Shown here one piece after another: positions 49,401-58,010 of a DNA stretch of 64,000 nt. The position numbers and the translations under genes are program-made. Each line of letters opens with the position of its first letter. Positions within the stretch are counted from its first letter, which is position 1. The stretch is from Candidatus Amunia macphersoniae. Lineage in GTDB: Bacteria; Chloroflexota; Dormibacteria; Aeolococcales; Aeolococcaceae. The notes beneath the pieces are model-generated. The model worked only from the letters and a program-made list of their open reading frames with translations, had not been told where the DNA came from and made no database searches. Location: NCBI GenBank assembly GCA_016464795.1, contig JAEKNN010000005.1:1-64000 (forward strand). The letters run 5' to 3'.

Positions 49401-50303
49401 GTGGCCGCGCAGACGCGTACCGAGGCTCCCGCGACCGCGACGGCCGCCGCGCCCCCAGCGCCCGACCAGTGTGCCCACCCCGCCCCGGTGGTCGGGATCA
49501 TGGCCCACGAGTTCTCCCACTACCAGGGAGCGATCGGGCCCGAGGGTACCCGTCGCACCTCCACCTACTACGGTCCCGTGATCGGCGGCCTGCCCATCCA
49601 GGCGTGGCATTGCCTGGATTGCGGGCTGCTGCGGCTCGCCTACGTCGATGGGCGCAAGGAGGAGCGCCGGCTCTTCCCCGGACCGCAGCCGGGACTGCTC
49701 GCCGAGGCCACGCCGTTCGACCCCAACCAGGCGCATTTCGGGTTGCAGGCGAGCGTTTCGGGTGTGACGGTGCCGCCGACCATGTTCGCGGAGCTGGTGG
49801 CTCCCTACGCGCCGGCACCGTATGTGCCCCCATGGGAGGGCATGGAGCTCCCTGCCTGGGGGGCATTGACCTGGTTCACCGTTGCCGGTCTGGTGTTCGT
49901 CATCGCCGGCCTGTTCGCCACCGGGGTGCTCGCCGTCTACGACTACACCACGCCGGCCGCGGTGGGACCGGTGATCACCATCACCGGCTACACCTTCCTG
50001 GCCATCCTGGTCATCCAGGTGCTCGGCGCCGCGCAACGTCACTGGTTCCCGTTCCCGACCATCGCGCCCTCCATCGCAGCGACCCAACGCGGCAAGCCGG
50101 CCGTCGATGGCACCACCATCGCGGTGGTCACCCTGCTGTCGCTGACCATGCTGGGCCTGTTCGTCGCCGCCGTCCTCGCCGTGTACACGTACTCGACCGC
50201 CGCTGCGGAGGGGCCGGTGGTGATTCTCACAACCATCTTCGCGCTGCTCGCGGTGATCGTGGGCCTGGGCGGCGCGATCGCCCGCCACATCCGAAGCCGC
50301 TGA
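49401..50303 (+). CDS. four-helix membrane protein with cysteine-pair domain
   Basis: 300 residues from GTG 49401. The N-terminal soluble part contains HEFSHYQGAIGPEG and QAWHCLDCGLLRLAYVDGR, a possible half zinc ribbon, with an FPGPQPGLLAEATPFD segment after it. The second half has two pairs of membrane helices (WFTVAGLVFVIAGLFATGVL, TFLAILVIQVLGAAQ, IAVVTLLSLTMLGLFVAAVL, IFALLAVIVGLGGAIA); the two pairs look like duplicates (GVLAVYDYTTPAAVGPV and AVLAVYTYSTAAAEGPV). Five nt upstream of zwf, so co-transcribed. Function unknown. Confidence 0.55.
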   Translation: MAAQTRTEAPATATAAAPPAPDQCAHPAPVVGIMAHEFSHYQGAIGPEGTRRTSTYYGPVIGGLPIQAWHCLDCGLLRLAYVDGRKEERRLFPGPQPGLLAEATPFDPNQAHFGLQASVSGVTVPPTMFAELVAPYAPAPYVPPWEGMELPAWGALTWFTVAGLVFVIAGLFATGVLAVYDYTTPAAVGPVITITGYTFLAILVIQVLGAAQRHWFPFPTIAPSIAATQRGKPAVDGTTIAVVTLLSLTMLGLFVAAVLAVYTYSTAAAEGPVVILTTIFALLAVIVGLGGAIARHIRSR

Positions 50304-50308
50304 TCCCA

Positions 50309-51745
50309 ATGGCGCTGAGCCCGCCGCCCGATCAGGACATCGTGGTGGTGGGGGCCACCGGCGACCTCAGCGCCCGCAAGCTTCTGCCCGCGCTCTACAA
50401 CCTGTCCCATGAGGGGTTGCTCCCGGGTCACGGCAGGATCGTCGGCGCCGCCCCCGTCGACCTCGAGCAGGCCGGGTTCACCGAGTTCGCCCGTCACGCG
50501 GTGGAGAGCTTCTCGCGCAACCGGCCCACCAGGTCAGCCATGGCTGTGTTCCTGCGACGGTTGCAGTTCGTGCGGCTCGACCCGGCAGCCAAGCTCACCG
50601 ACCTGCGCACTGCGCTCACGCGCGAGCGCCGGCTGCTGTACCTGGCGGTGCCACCCTCGGCGTTCGCGCCGCTGATCACCGACCTCGGGGCGGCGGGGCT
50701 GGCTGAGGGCACCTCCCTGATCATCGAGAAGCCGTTCGGACACGACCTCAGCAGCGCTCGCAAGCTCAACGACACCATCCATTCCGTGCTTCCCGAGCAG
50801 TGCGTCTTCCGCATCGACCACTACCTCGGCAAGGAGACAGTGCAGAACCTCCTGGTGTTCCGATTCGGCAACTCCATCTTCGAGCGCGTCTGGGACAGGG
50901 ACGCCATCTCCCGCGTGGAGATCACTGTCGCCGAGTCGCTCGGTGTCGAGCAACGCGGGGAGTTCTACGAGCAGACCGGCGCGATCCGCGACATCGTGCA
51001 GAACCACCTCTTCCAGGTGCTCGCGATCACCGCCATGGAGCCCCCTGTGTCCTTCGACGCCGAAGCGCTCCGCAACGAGAAGATCAAGGTGCTGCAGGCA
51101 TTGCAGCCACTCGACCCGGGCCACGTCGTCCGCGGCCAGTACACGGCCGGAACAGTCGACGGCAAACGCGTGCGGGGCTACCGCCACGAGCCCGGCGTCG
51201 CCCCCCGGTCGGAGACGGAGACCTTTGCGGCGATGCGGATGTCCATCGATTCGTGGCGCTGGTCGGGGGTGCCATTCTTCCTGCGCACGGGCAAGCGCAT
51301 GGCGATGCGCGACACGCGTATCGTGATCACCTTTCGGGACGTGCCATTGCACCTCTTCGCTGGCACCGATGTGGACGATGTCGACTGCAATCGCATGATC
51401 ATCCGCATCCAGCCCGACGAAGGCATCTCGGTGAGCTTTGTCGCCAAGGTCCCCGGTGCCGAGGTGCGGGTTCAGCCGGTGAGCATGAACTTCGCCTACG
51501 GTGCGTCGTTCAAGACGTCGCCGCCCGAGGCGTACGAACGCCTGCGGCACGACGCGCTCGACGGTGACCACACCCTGTTCATCCGTGAGGACGAGGTGGA
51601 GCGCGGCTGGGCTGTGGTGCAGCCGGTGCTCGACCATCCGGGTGCGGTGGTGCAATACCGCGCGGGGTCGTGGGGACCCGACGAGGCGGACGCCCTGCTG
51701 GCGCCGCTGCCCTGGCATGATCCGGGTGAGGGCGGCAGTCCGTGA
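50309..51745 (+). CDS. zwf: glucose-6-phosphate 1-dehydrogenase
   Basis: 478 residues from ATG 50309. VVGATGDLSARKLLPALY is the NADP site, EKPFGHDLSSARKLN and RIDHYLGKETVQNLLVFRFG form the active site (His of RIDHYLGKE), with MSIDSWRWSGVPFFLRTGKR later. It oxidises glucose 6-phosphate to 6-phosphogluconolactone, the entry to the pentose phosphate pathway. Its stop overlaps the GTG of a ROK kinase gene that can supply its substrate. Confidence 0.96.
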   Translation: MALSPPPDQDIVVVGATGDLSARKLLPALYNLSHEGLLPGHGRIVGAAPVDLEQAGFTEFARHAVESFSRNRPTRSAMAVFLRRLQFVRLDPAAKLTDLRTALTRERRLLYLAVPPSAFAPLITDLGAAGLAEGTSLIIEKPFGHDLSSARKLNDTIHSVLPEQCVFRIDHYLGKETVQNLLVFRFGNSIFERVWDRDAISRVEITVAESLGVEQRGEFYEQTGAIRDIVQNHLFQVLAITAMEPPVSFDAEALRNEKIKVLQALQPLDPGHVVRGQYTAGTVDGKRVRGYRHEPGVAPRSETETFAAMRMSIDSWRWSGVPFFLRTGKRMAMRDTRIVITFRDVPLHLFAGTDVDDVDCNRMIIRIQPDEGISVSFVAKVPGAEVRVQPVSMNFAYGASFKTSPPEAYERLRHDALDGDHTLFIREDEVERGWAVVQPVLDHPGAVVQYRAGSWGPDEADALLAPLPWHDPGEGGSP

Positions 51746-52689
51746 CCACACTGGTTGGCGTCGACCTGGGCGGCACCAACATCCGTGCTGCGGTGGCCAC
51801 CGGCACCCGCAGCCATGCGCAGCCCGCACACGCCCCGACCCCCGGCGACGAGGGACCGGAGGCCGTGGTCGCCGCGATCGCAAAATGTGTCAGCGAGGCG
51901 ACAGGCGGCGTCCAGCCCGATGGGGTGGCGATCGGCATCCCCGGTCCTCTGGACCCGGTTCGCGGGATCGTGTACGCCGCTCCGCACCTGCGTGGATGGG
52001 AGTCCTTCGACGCGGCCTCGGCGCTGCAGGAGCGCATCGGCTGCCGGATCGCTGTCCACAACGACGCCAACCTCGCCGGCTACGCCGAGTGGATCGCCGG
52101 AGCCGGTCGCGGCACCACCGACTTCCTCTTCCTCACCGCCAGCACCGGCATCGGCGGCGCGTTGATCCTCGACGGTCAGCTGTACGCGGGCAGATCGGGA
52201 ACGGCGGGGGAGGTTGGTCACGTCCCGCTGGCCCCGGAGTACCCGCCGTGCGGCCAGGGGCATCAGGGCTGTCTCGAGGGCACCGCCAGCGGCACCGGCA
52301 TCGCCCGCTCAGCGCGGCGGGCCGTGCAGGGCGGCGAGGCCACCTCGCTCTCGCGGCTGCCGCTCGACCACATCGACGGCAGGTCGGTGGAGGAGGCGGC
52401 CCGTGCTGGCGATGAGGTGGCTTTGCGTGTGTTCACCGATGCGGGCCGCCACCTCGGCCGCGCCATCGGCGGTCTGATCAACCTCTTCTCACCCGAGGTG
52501 ATCGCTGTCGGCGGCGGCTTGATCAACGCCGGCGAGCTGCTCTTCGCACCGCTGCGTGGGGGCGTTGGCGAGATCGCATTCGCGGTGCCCGCCGAGAACT
52601 GCCGCATCGTGCAGGCGGAGCTGGGAACGGACGCGGGCCTGGTCGGCGCCAGCGCCTGGGCTGTCAAGAACTTCGGGCAGCCCTCGTAG
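51742..52689 (+). CDS. ROK-family sugar kinase (glucokinase-like)
   Basis: 315 residues from GTG 51742, overlapping the zwf stop (GTGA). VGVDLGGTNIRAAVATG is the phosphate-1 motif, VHNDANLAGYAEW supplies the catalytic Asp, and GEVGHVPLAPEYPPCGQG then HQGCLEG is the zinc-binding ROK loop, here with one fewer Cys than the CxCGxxGCxE form. Coupling to zwf indicates that it phosphorylates glucose and feeds glucose 6-phosphate to the dehydrogenase. Confidence 0.9.
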   Translation: MTTLVGVDLGGTNIRAAVATGTRSHAQPAHAPTPGDEGPEAVVAAIAKCVSEATGGVQPDGVAIGIPGPLDPVRGIVYAAPHLRGWESFDAASALQERIGCRIAVHNDANLAGYAEWIAGAGRGTTDFLFLTASTGIGGALILDGQLYAGRSGTAGEVGHVPLAPEYPPCGQGHQGCLEGTASGTGIARSARRAVQGGEATSLSRLPLDHIDGRSVEEAARAGDEVALRVFTDAGRHLGRAIGGLINLFSPEVIAVGGGLINAGELLFAPLRGGVGEIAFAVPAENCRIVQAELGTDAGLVGASAWAVKNFGQPS

Positions 52690-52693
52690 CGGC

Positions 52694-53293
52694 TCAGCCG
52701 CCTCGCTCGCCGGCGCGGACTGGCAGCTGCAGGTGGTTGTCCTGGGCCGCGAGCGGGCAGCGCCACCGGGGATCGTGGGCGCACGACGGCGCATACGCGA
52801 AGTTGAAGTCGAGCACCACCCGCCCACCGACCATGCCGAGGTCGGCTCCCTTGGCGGTGTCGAGCACATAGCGACCCCCGCCGTACGTCTCAGGCCCTGA
52901 GGTGCCGTCGGCAACCGGCACGAACAGGCCGCCGGCGTACCCGTCCAGCCAGTACGCACCCAGCCTGCAGGGAGTGTCATGGAGGATGAAGTCCAGGGTG
53001 CCGACGCGAGTCATGCCGGGCACCTCTCCGTCGCCGTCGATGTGTCGTGGGTGATCCACCACCAGCTCGGCGAGCGTGCGCATCGAGGGGTCGTGGTCGA
53101 AGCAGTCGAATTCGTAAACGGGCCGCTCCGTCTCTGGAACCGGCGACTGCGGATGCTCGCGGTAGAGGCGCTGCTTGCCCTCGCGCCACGCAGCCCACGC
53201 CTCCACCCCCGAGCCCGGGCCGCGGATGCGCGCATACAGCTCGCCGACCTGGCGGCGCCAGTCGGTGAGCTGCAGTGCATGGGATGCGTCCAT
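52694..53293 (-). CDS. DUF1684 protein
   Basis: 199 residues. The family hallmarks are present: WAAWREGKQRLYREHPQSP, YEFDCFDHDPSM, TYGGGRYVLDTAKGADLG and LDFNFAYAPSCAHDPRWRCP, with a C-terminal NHLQLPVRAGE. DUF1684 proteins are common in actinobacteria and of unknown function; the Cys-Ala-His-Asp cluster suggests a catalytic or metal site. Convergent with the ROK kinase gene, 4 nt apart. Confidence 0.88.
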   Translation of the reverse strand: MDASHALQLTDWRRQVGELYARIRGPGSGVEAWAAWREGKQRLYREHPQSPVPETERPVYEFDCFDHDPSMRTLAELVVDHPRHIDGDGEVPGMTRVGTLDFILHDTPCRLGAYWLDGYAGGLFVPVADGTSGPETYGGGRYVLDTAKGADLGMVGGRVVLDFNFAYAPSCAHDPRWRCPLAAQDNHLQLPVRAGERGG

Positions 53294-53310
53294 GACGAAT
53301 GACCGACCGC

Positions 53311-54675
53311 TCAGCCGGTCGCCAGCTCGGGGAACAGACCGTCGAGGTCGCGGGTGAATGCGGGGAACGGATGGAGGGTGTCGACGAGAACCTCGAGCGG
53401 CACCTCGGCCCTGATCGCCAGGGTGAGCTCGGAGATGATCTCGCCGGCCCGCGGCGACACCACCAGCGCGCCGACCAGCAGGCGTTTGCGCATGTCGGCG
53501 ACCAGCTTGATGACCCCGCCGGGTGGCCCGTTGATGTAGCCGCGGGTGCCGTTGCCGGTGTCGGCCGTGGCCACGCGCACCTCGGCAAGACGGTCACGTG
53601 CCTGCTGCTCGCTCATCCCCACTGATGCGATCTCCGGGTCGGTGTAGGTGACCCGCGGGATGGCGCGATGGTCGGCGACGGCGTGTTCGCCCTTGAGCTG
53701 GCGTCCGATGACCTGCCCGTGGTACCAGGACAGATGGGTGAAGGCGCCGATGCCGGTGATGTCGCCACCCGCCCAGATCCCGGGTGCCGCCACCAGGGTG
53801 GCGTCGTCGACGGCGATCCAGCCGCGGTCGGTCGTCCTGACGCCGGCGGCCTCGAGGTCGAAGCCATAGAGCTTGGGCTTGCGCCCCACGGCCACCAGCA
53901 GCTTCTCCGCGGTGAACTCCTCGCCGCTCTCCGCTCGCAGCGTGATCCCGCCCGCCGTGGCTTCGGCGGCCACCACCGTCGTCGAGGTGCTGACGGCGAT
54001 GCCATCGGCGCCGAACGCCTTGGCGAGCTCGTCCCCGGCTGCGGCTTCCTCGCCCGGGATGAGCCGGTCGAGCGATTCGATGACCCGCACCTTGCTGCCG
54101 AACTGTGCGAATGCCTGGGCCAGCTCAACACCGATCGGTCCGCTGCCGAGCACCAGCAACGAGGCAGGCAGCTCTCGGATCAGCACCGCCTCGCGGTTGG
54201 TCCAGTAGGGCACCTCGTCCAGGCCGGGGATGGGGGGCACCGCCGCGGCGGTCCCGGTGCCGATGACGATGCCTCTGCTCGCGGTCAGCCGGCGTTCGCC
54301 GACGGTCACGGTGGTGGGCCCGGTGAGGTGGGCCTCCCCGCGAATCAGGGTCGCACCCTTCTCGGCCAGGGAGCTCGCGGCCCTGGCGTCATCGGTGTAC
54401 GCCGAGATCTTGTTGGTGCGCTCGGCGATCTTGGCGAAATCGACCTGCCACTCCACCGAGGACGCCGCCAGCGCCCGCGCTCGGCCGGCCTCGGCGAGGA
54501 CGGTGGCGGAGCGAAGCAGCACCTTGCTGGGGATGCATCCCCAATAGGGGCATTCCCCGCCGACCAGCTCGCGTTCGACGACGGCGAAGCTGATCCCTGT
54601 GCCCTCGAGCTGGGCGGCGACAGCCTCGGAGACGGTACCCGCGCCGATGCAGACGACCTCGAACTCGTCGGCCAC
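53311..54675 (-). CDS. FAD-dependent pyridine nucleotide-disulfide oxidoreductase (LPD/MerA-like)
   Basis: 454 residues starting at GTG 54675 (VADEFEVVCIGAGTVSEAV). The FAD site CIGAGTVSEAV has lost the usual GxGxxG third Gly. The redox pair is GGECPYWGCIPSK (C-x4-C). SLLVLGSGPIGVELAQAFAQ is the NAD(P) site and PGIWAGGDITGIGAFTH the second FAD loop; HPFPAFTRDL holds the C-terminal catalytic His. Active-site spacing CPYWGC differs from dihydrolipoamide dehydrogenase (CLNVGC) and fits the mycothione/mercuric-reductase-like group. Two nt from the VOC gene upstream, so one transcript. Substrate unknown. Confidence 0.87.
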   Translation of the reverse strand: MADEFEVVCIGAGTVSEAVAAQLEGTGISFAVVERELVGGECPYWGCIPSKVLLRSATVLAEAGRARALAASSVEWQVDFAKIAERTNKISAYTDDARAASSLAEKGATLIRGEAHLTGPTTVTVGERRLTASRGIVIGTGTAAAVPPIPGLDEVPYWTNREAVLIRELPASLLVLGSGPIGVELAQAFAQFGSKVRVIESLDRLIPGEEAAAGDELAKAFGADGIAVSTSTTVVAAEATAGGITLRAESGEEFTAEKLLVAVGRKPKLYGFDLEAAGVRTTDRGWIAVDDATLVAAPGIWAGGDITGIGAFTHLSWYHGQVIGRQLKGEHAVADHRAIPRVTYTDPEIASVGMSEQQARDRLAEVRVATADTGNGTRGYINGPPGGVIKLVADMRKRLLVGALVVSPRAGEIISELTLAIRAEVPLEVLVDTLHPFPAFTRDLDGLFPELATG

Positions 54676-54677
54676 CG

Positions 54678-55130
54678 TTACAGCGCCAGCGGGCGCGTCG
54701 GTGCCATCACCGCCGCGGGATTGCTCTTCCAATCCACGCCGGGCACGTCGATGTAGAGCTCCAGCTCGTTGCCGTCGGGGTCGCTCACGTAGAGGCTGTG
54801 GCTGACCGTGTGGTCGCTGAGGCCGATGACGGCTACTCTCTTCTCGCGGCAGGTGGCGAGGGCCTCGCGAAGCTCGTCGTCGCTGTCGCCGATCTTGATG
54901 CCCAGGTGGTAGAGGCCGACGTGCCGGCCCTGCTGCAGCTCCTGCGCGTCCTCGCCCACCTCGATCAGCAGCAGTTCGTGATGGGTGCGGCCGCTGGAGA
55001 ACGCAGCCGCGGGGAACCGCGGATCGGGGTTGGCGATCGGCGTCCAGCCGAGGACGTCGCGGTAGAACGCCGACGAGCGCTGGATGTCGTGAACGTAGAG
55101 GACTGCGTGACCGAGCTCTTTGACCTGCAT
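54678..55130 (-). CDS. VOC-family (glyoxalase/extradiol dioxygenase-like) protein
   Basis: 150 residues from ATG 55130 (MQVKELGHAVLYVHDIQRS). LGHAVLYVHDIQRSSAFYRD, HHELLLIEVG, GLYHLGIKIGDSDDEL and SLYVSDPDGNELELYIDVPG form two beta-alpha-beta-beta-beta units with metal-ligand positions His8, Glu (LLLIE) and Glu (NELELY). Leaderless promoter TACCCT lies 6 nt upstream. Shares a transcript with the disulfide reductase gene, which suggests a detoxification role involving a thiol. Confidence 0.85.
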   Translation of the reverse strand: MQVKELGHAVLYVHDIQRSSAFYRDVLGWTPIANPDPRFPAAAFSSGRTHHELLLIEVGEDAQELQQGRHVGLYHLGIKIGDSDDELREALATCREKRVAVIGLSDHTVSHSLYVSDPDGNELELYIDVPGVDWKSNPAAVMAPTRPLAL

Positions 55131-55136
55131 GGGCGC

Positions 55137-55142
55137 AGGGTA
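55137..55142 (-). promoter_or_regulatory. -10 box (TACCCT) of a leaderless promoter
   Basis: TACCCT on the minus strand ends 6 nt before ATG 55130. It is the same hexamer and spacing as at the WYL gene at 155. Confidence 0.5.
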
Positions 55143-55292
55143 CCCCGCGCATCGCACGCGCAGTTCTCGCCACCAGGGCAGCGCATCCATCCGCCCCCGC
55201 CAGGGGGGGTTGGGGCAGCCGGGCTTGGGGCACACTGACGGCGAGCGGGACCCAGCCTCGACGGTCGCGCCCCAGCATGTGAGGAGTCCGCC

Positions 55293-56255
55293 ATGCCCGC
55301 CATCACCGTCGACGACATCACCAGCATCTTGCGCATCGCCGTCGCGCGGGCCGACGCCGTGCAGCGACCGGTGGTGTCGGTCACCACCGCGCCTCGTGGC
55401 TTCGAGGGTGAGGGCTTCCCTGTGCGTCGCGCCTTCGCCGGGGTCGACCCACGCCTGCTCGACCCCTTCGTGCACATGGACCAGATGGGCGAGGTGGAGT
55501 ACGCCCCCGGCGAGCCCAAGGGCACGCCCTGGCATCCGCACCGGGGTTTCGAGACAGTGACCTACATCATCGACGGCACCTTCGCGCACCGGGACTCCAA
55601 CGGCGGGGGAGGCCTGATCACCAATGGCGACACCCAGTGGATGACCGCGGGCTCAGGGATCCTGCACATCGAGACGCCACCCTCCGAGCTGGTCGCGTCC
55701 GGTGGCCTGTTCCATGGGATCCAGCTATGGGTCAACCTGCCGTCGTCGCTGAAGTGGAGCCCGCCGCGCTACCAGGACATCCGCGCCGCACATGTGGGCC
55801 TGGTCGCCTCGTCCGACGGCGGCGCGCTGATCCGCGTCATCGCCGGCGATGTCGCCGGAGCGTCCGGCCCCGGCGTCACTCACACCCCGATGGCCATGAC
55901 CCATGTGACCATCACCCCGGGCGCGCGCCTCGAGCTGCCCTGGTCGCGCGATCACAACGCGCTGGTGTACGTGCTTGCGGGAGACGGCACCGTGGGTGAC
56001 CCCTCGCGACCGGTCTCCAGCGGGCAGCTGGCGGTGTTCGGTGACGGCGACGTCGTCACCGTCGCGGCCGACAGGCGGCAGCAGGGCCGCCACCCTGCGG
56101 TGGAGGTGCTGGTGCTCGGTGGTCGCCCGATCCGTGAGCAGGTGGCGTGGTACGGGCCGTTCGTGATGAACACTCAGGACGAGCTTCGCCAGGCCTTCGA
56201 CGACTTCCGTGCCGGGCGCATGGGGACGGTCCCGGCGGGTCAGGTCGACAGCTGA
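55293..56255 (+). CDS. pirin-family cupin protein
   Basis: 320 residues, GAGGAG 7 nt upstream of the ATG. The N-terminal cupin has HPHRGFETVTYIIDG, FAHRDSNGGGG and GSGILHIE, supplying the iron ligands (two His in HPHRGFET, later His and Glu). Pirins act as quercetin 2,3-dioxygenases or as redox-sensing regulators of metabolism. The C-terminal cupin (ALVYVLAGDGTVG) lacks metal ligands, as usual. Stand-alone gene. Confidence 0.9.
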   Translation: MPAITVDDITSILRIAVARADAVQRPVVSVTTAPRGFEGEGFPVRRAFAGVDPRLLDPFVHMDQMGEVEYAPGEPKGTPWHPHRGFETVTYIIDGTFAHRDSNGGGGLITNGDTQWMTAGSGILHIETPPSELVASGGLFHGIQLWVNLPSSLKWSPPRYQDIRAAHVGLVASSDGGALIRVIAGDVAGASGPGVTHTPMAMTHVTITPGARLELPWSRDHNALVYVLAGDGTVGDPSRPVSSGQLAVFGDGDVVTVAADRRQQGRHPAVEVLVLGGRPIREQVAWYGPFVMNTQDELRQAFDDFRAGRMGTVPAGQVDS

Positions 56256-56302
56256 TCGTTGGTGGCGCGCGGCCAGGGTCGGGTCTGGCACGCTGCGCCC
56301 CG

Positions 56303-56902
56303 ATGGCGGATGAGTTGCCCGAGCTGACGGTCGCCGACGTGCTGGGGTGGCGCCGATGGCTGACCGAGCACCAGCCGCAATCATCGGGGGTGTGGCTGGT
56401 CCTGGCCAAGAAGGGCACGACCAGCCCCACCAGCCTCACCTACGACCAGGCGCTGGAGGAGGCGCTCTGTCACGGCTGGATCGACGGTCAGGCAGGCCGG
56501 CGCGATCAGGCCACCTACCGGCAGCGCTTCACGCCCCGACGGCGGAGGAGCCCGTGGTCCAAGCGCAACGTGGGCATCGCCGAGGCTCTGCTCGGCCAGG
56601 GCAGGATGCAGCCGGCGGGCCTTGCCGAGGTCGAGCGGGCCAGGGCCGACGGTCGGTGGGAGTCGGCCTACTCCGGGCCGGCCGGCATCGAGGTGCCGGC
56701 GGACCTGGCCGGTGCGTTGGGGCGAGCGCCACGGGCGCAGGCGATGTTCGCGATCCTGAGCAGCCAGAATCGATACGCGATCCTCCACCGGATCGAGAGC
56801 GCCAAGCAGCCTGAGACGCGGGCACGCCGGGTCGAGCAATTCGTCGCCATGCTGGCGCGCGGTGAGACTGTGTACCCGCAGGCGCGAACTCTCGCCGATT
56901 GA
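56303..56902 (+). CDS. YdeI/OmpD-associated family protein
   Basis: 199 residues from ATG 56303. WRRWLTEHQPQSSGVWLVLA, SLTYDQALEEALCHGWIDGQ, RRDQATYRQRFTPRRRRSPW and SKRNVGIAEALL are the conserved blocks of the bacteriocin-protection/YdeI family, followed by a C-terminal helical segment (RARRVEQFVAMLARGETVYP). Biochemical role not established. It precedes a VOC gene by 24 nt on the same strand. Confidence 0.87.
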   Translation: MADELPELTVADVLGWRRWLTEHQPQSSGVWLVLAKKGTTSPTSLTYDQALEEALCHGWIDGQAGRRDQATYRQRFTPRRRRSPWSKRNVGIAEALLGQGRMQPAGLAEVERARADGRWESAYSGPAGIEVPADLAGALGRAPRAQAMFAILSSQNRYAILHRIESAKQPETRARRVEQFVAMLARGETVYPQARTLAD

Positions 56903-56926
56903 CAGAGAAGTACGGGAGATGTCGAC

Positions 56927-57301
56927 ATGATCAATGGCGCGCACGTGATCGTCTACAGCAAGGATGCAGAGGGCCTCGACGCCTGGTTCAAAGACGTGCT
57001 CGAGCTTCCGTCAGTGGACGTGGGAGACGGTTGGCTGATCTTCGCGCTGCCTCCGGCAGAGGTGGCCGCGCATCCCACCGAGGAGGCCAATCACCACGAG
57101 CTCTTTCTCATGTGCGATGACGTCCACGCGACAGTCGAGAGGCTCACGGAGAAGGGGGTCGAGTTCAGCGCTCCGATCACCGATCGCGGCTGGGGCCTGT
57201 TGACCTCGATCAGGATCCCCGGCGGCGGTGAGATCGGACTCTATGAGCCGAGACACGCATCGCCGCGGTGGGTGGGGGCAGCGCAGAAGGGATCGCCGTA
57301 G
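56927..57301 (+). CDS. VOC-family protein
   Basis: 124 residues; GGGAGA precedes the ATG. AHVIVYSKDAEGLDAWFKDV, HHELFLMCDDVHATVERLTE and GGGEIGLYEPRHASP give the usual VOC fold, with ligands His6 and Glu (HHELFLM, GEIGLYEP). No substrate predicted. Follows YdeI in the same direction. Confidence 0.85.
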   Translation: MINGAHVIVYSKDAEGLDAWFKDVLELPSVDVGDGWLIFALPPAEVAAHPTEEANHHELFLMCDDVHATVERLTEKGVEFSAPITDRGWGLLTSIRIPGGGEIGLYEPRHASPRWVGAAQKGSP

Positions 57302-57351
57302 CAGCTCCGTGGCGCCCCACTGCGCGGCGCGCCTCACATCAGGCGCGCTCG

Positions 57352-57852
57352 TCAGTGGTGACCGGCCAGGCGCGCGCCGAGCGAGTCGACGGCGGCGAAC
57401 ATGCCCCGCAGGGGCGTGGTCATCAGCCGAGATAGCGCACCCCGGCGCGGTCCCTTCCGCGCCGCCAGTGCCGGTCCGACGACGGCGACGAAGCTGGCGA
57501 TGTCAACCAGCGGCCTGATCATCACCCGGATCTCGCGGATCAGGCACTGCTCGTCGTAGTGCACAAGGTCGACCCCCTCGACTGTGCGGCCACCAACGGC
57601 GACCCGCCAGAAGAAGGCATGCGCACCCTCACTTTCGAACTCGTCGGTGACCTCGAAGTGACCCAACACCTCGAAGAGCACTGTGAACAGCTCGGTCACC
57701 GCGGCGTGGCCCACGAACGGTGCCGAGAGCATCGGCGAGTACACGGTGATGCCCGGTGCCAGGGCGTCCCCCCACGGCTGCGCGTCCCGCGTCCGCCAGG
57801 CGCGGCGGAACGGATGCTCGGGCGGCACTGGCGGCGCATCGTCACGCTGCAT
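57352..57852 (-). CDS. SnoaL/NTF2-like protein
   Basis: 166 residues from ATG 57852 (an ATG nine bases earlier is also in frame). FRRAWRTRDAQPWGDALAPG, YSPMLSAPFVGHAAVTELF and FFWRVAVGGRTVEGVDLVHY match the SnoaL-like pattern in which a polyketide-cyclase-type cone binds a small ligand. A helical tail (TTPLRGMFAAVDSLGARL) follows. Lies 158 nt downstream of the MacB-type permease gene. No substrate known. Confidence 0.7.
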   Translation of the reverse strand: MQRDDAPPVPPEHPFRRAWRTRDAQPWGDALAPGITVYSPMLSAPFVGHAAVTELFTVLFEVLGHFEVTDEFESEGAHAFFWRVAVGGRTVEGVDLVHYDEQCLIREIRVMIRPLVDIASFVAVVGPALAARKGPRRGALSRLMTTPLRGMFAAVDSLGARLAGHH

Positions 57853-58010
57853 CGGCACCATCGTCGCACGCCCGCCACGGCACGCGGACGTAGAGGGTGG
57901 CGATCCCGCAGATGGCCGGGTCGCGTCGTGCCTTCTCGATAACCGCCCGGATGCGAACCGCCCGGATGCGATGACCCTGGCGGCCAGGCGCCGCTCGCAG
58001 CTGCCTGGCG

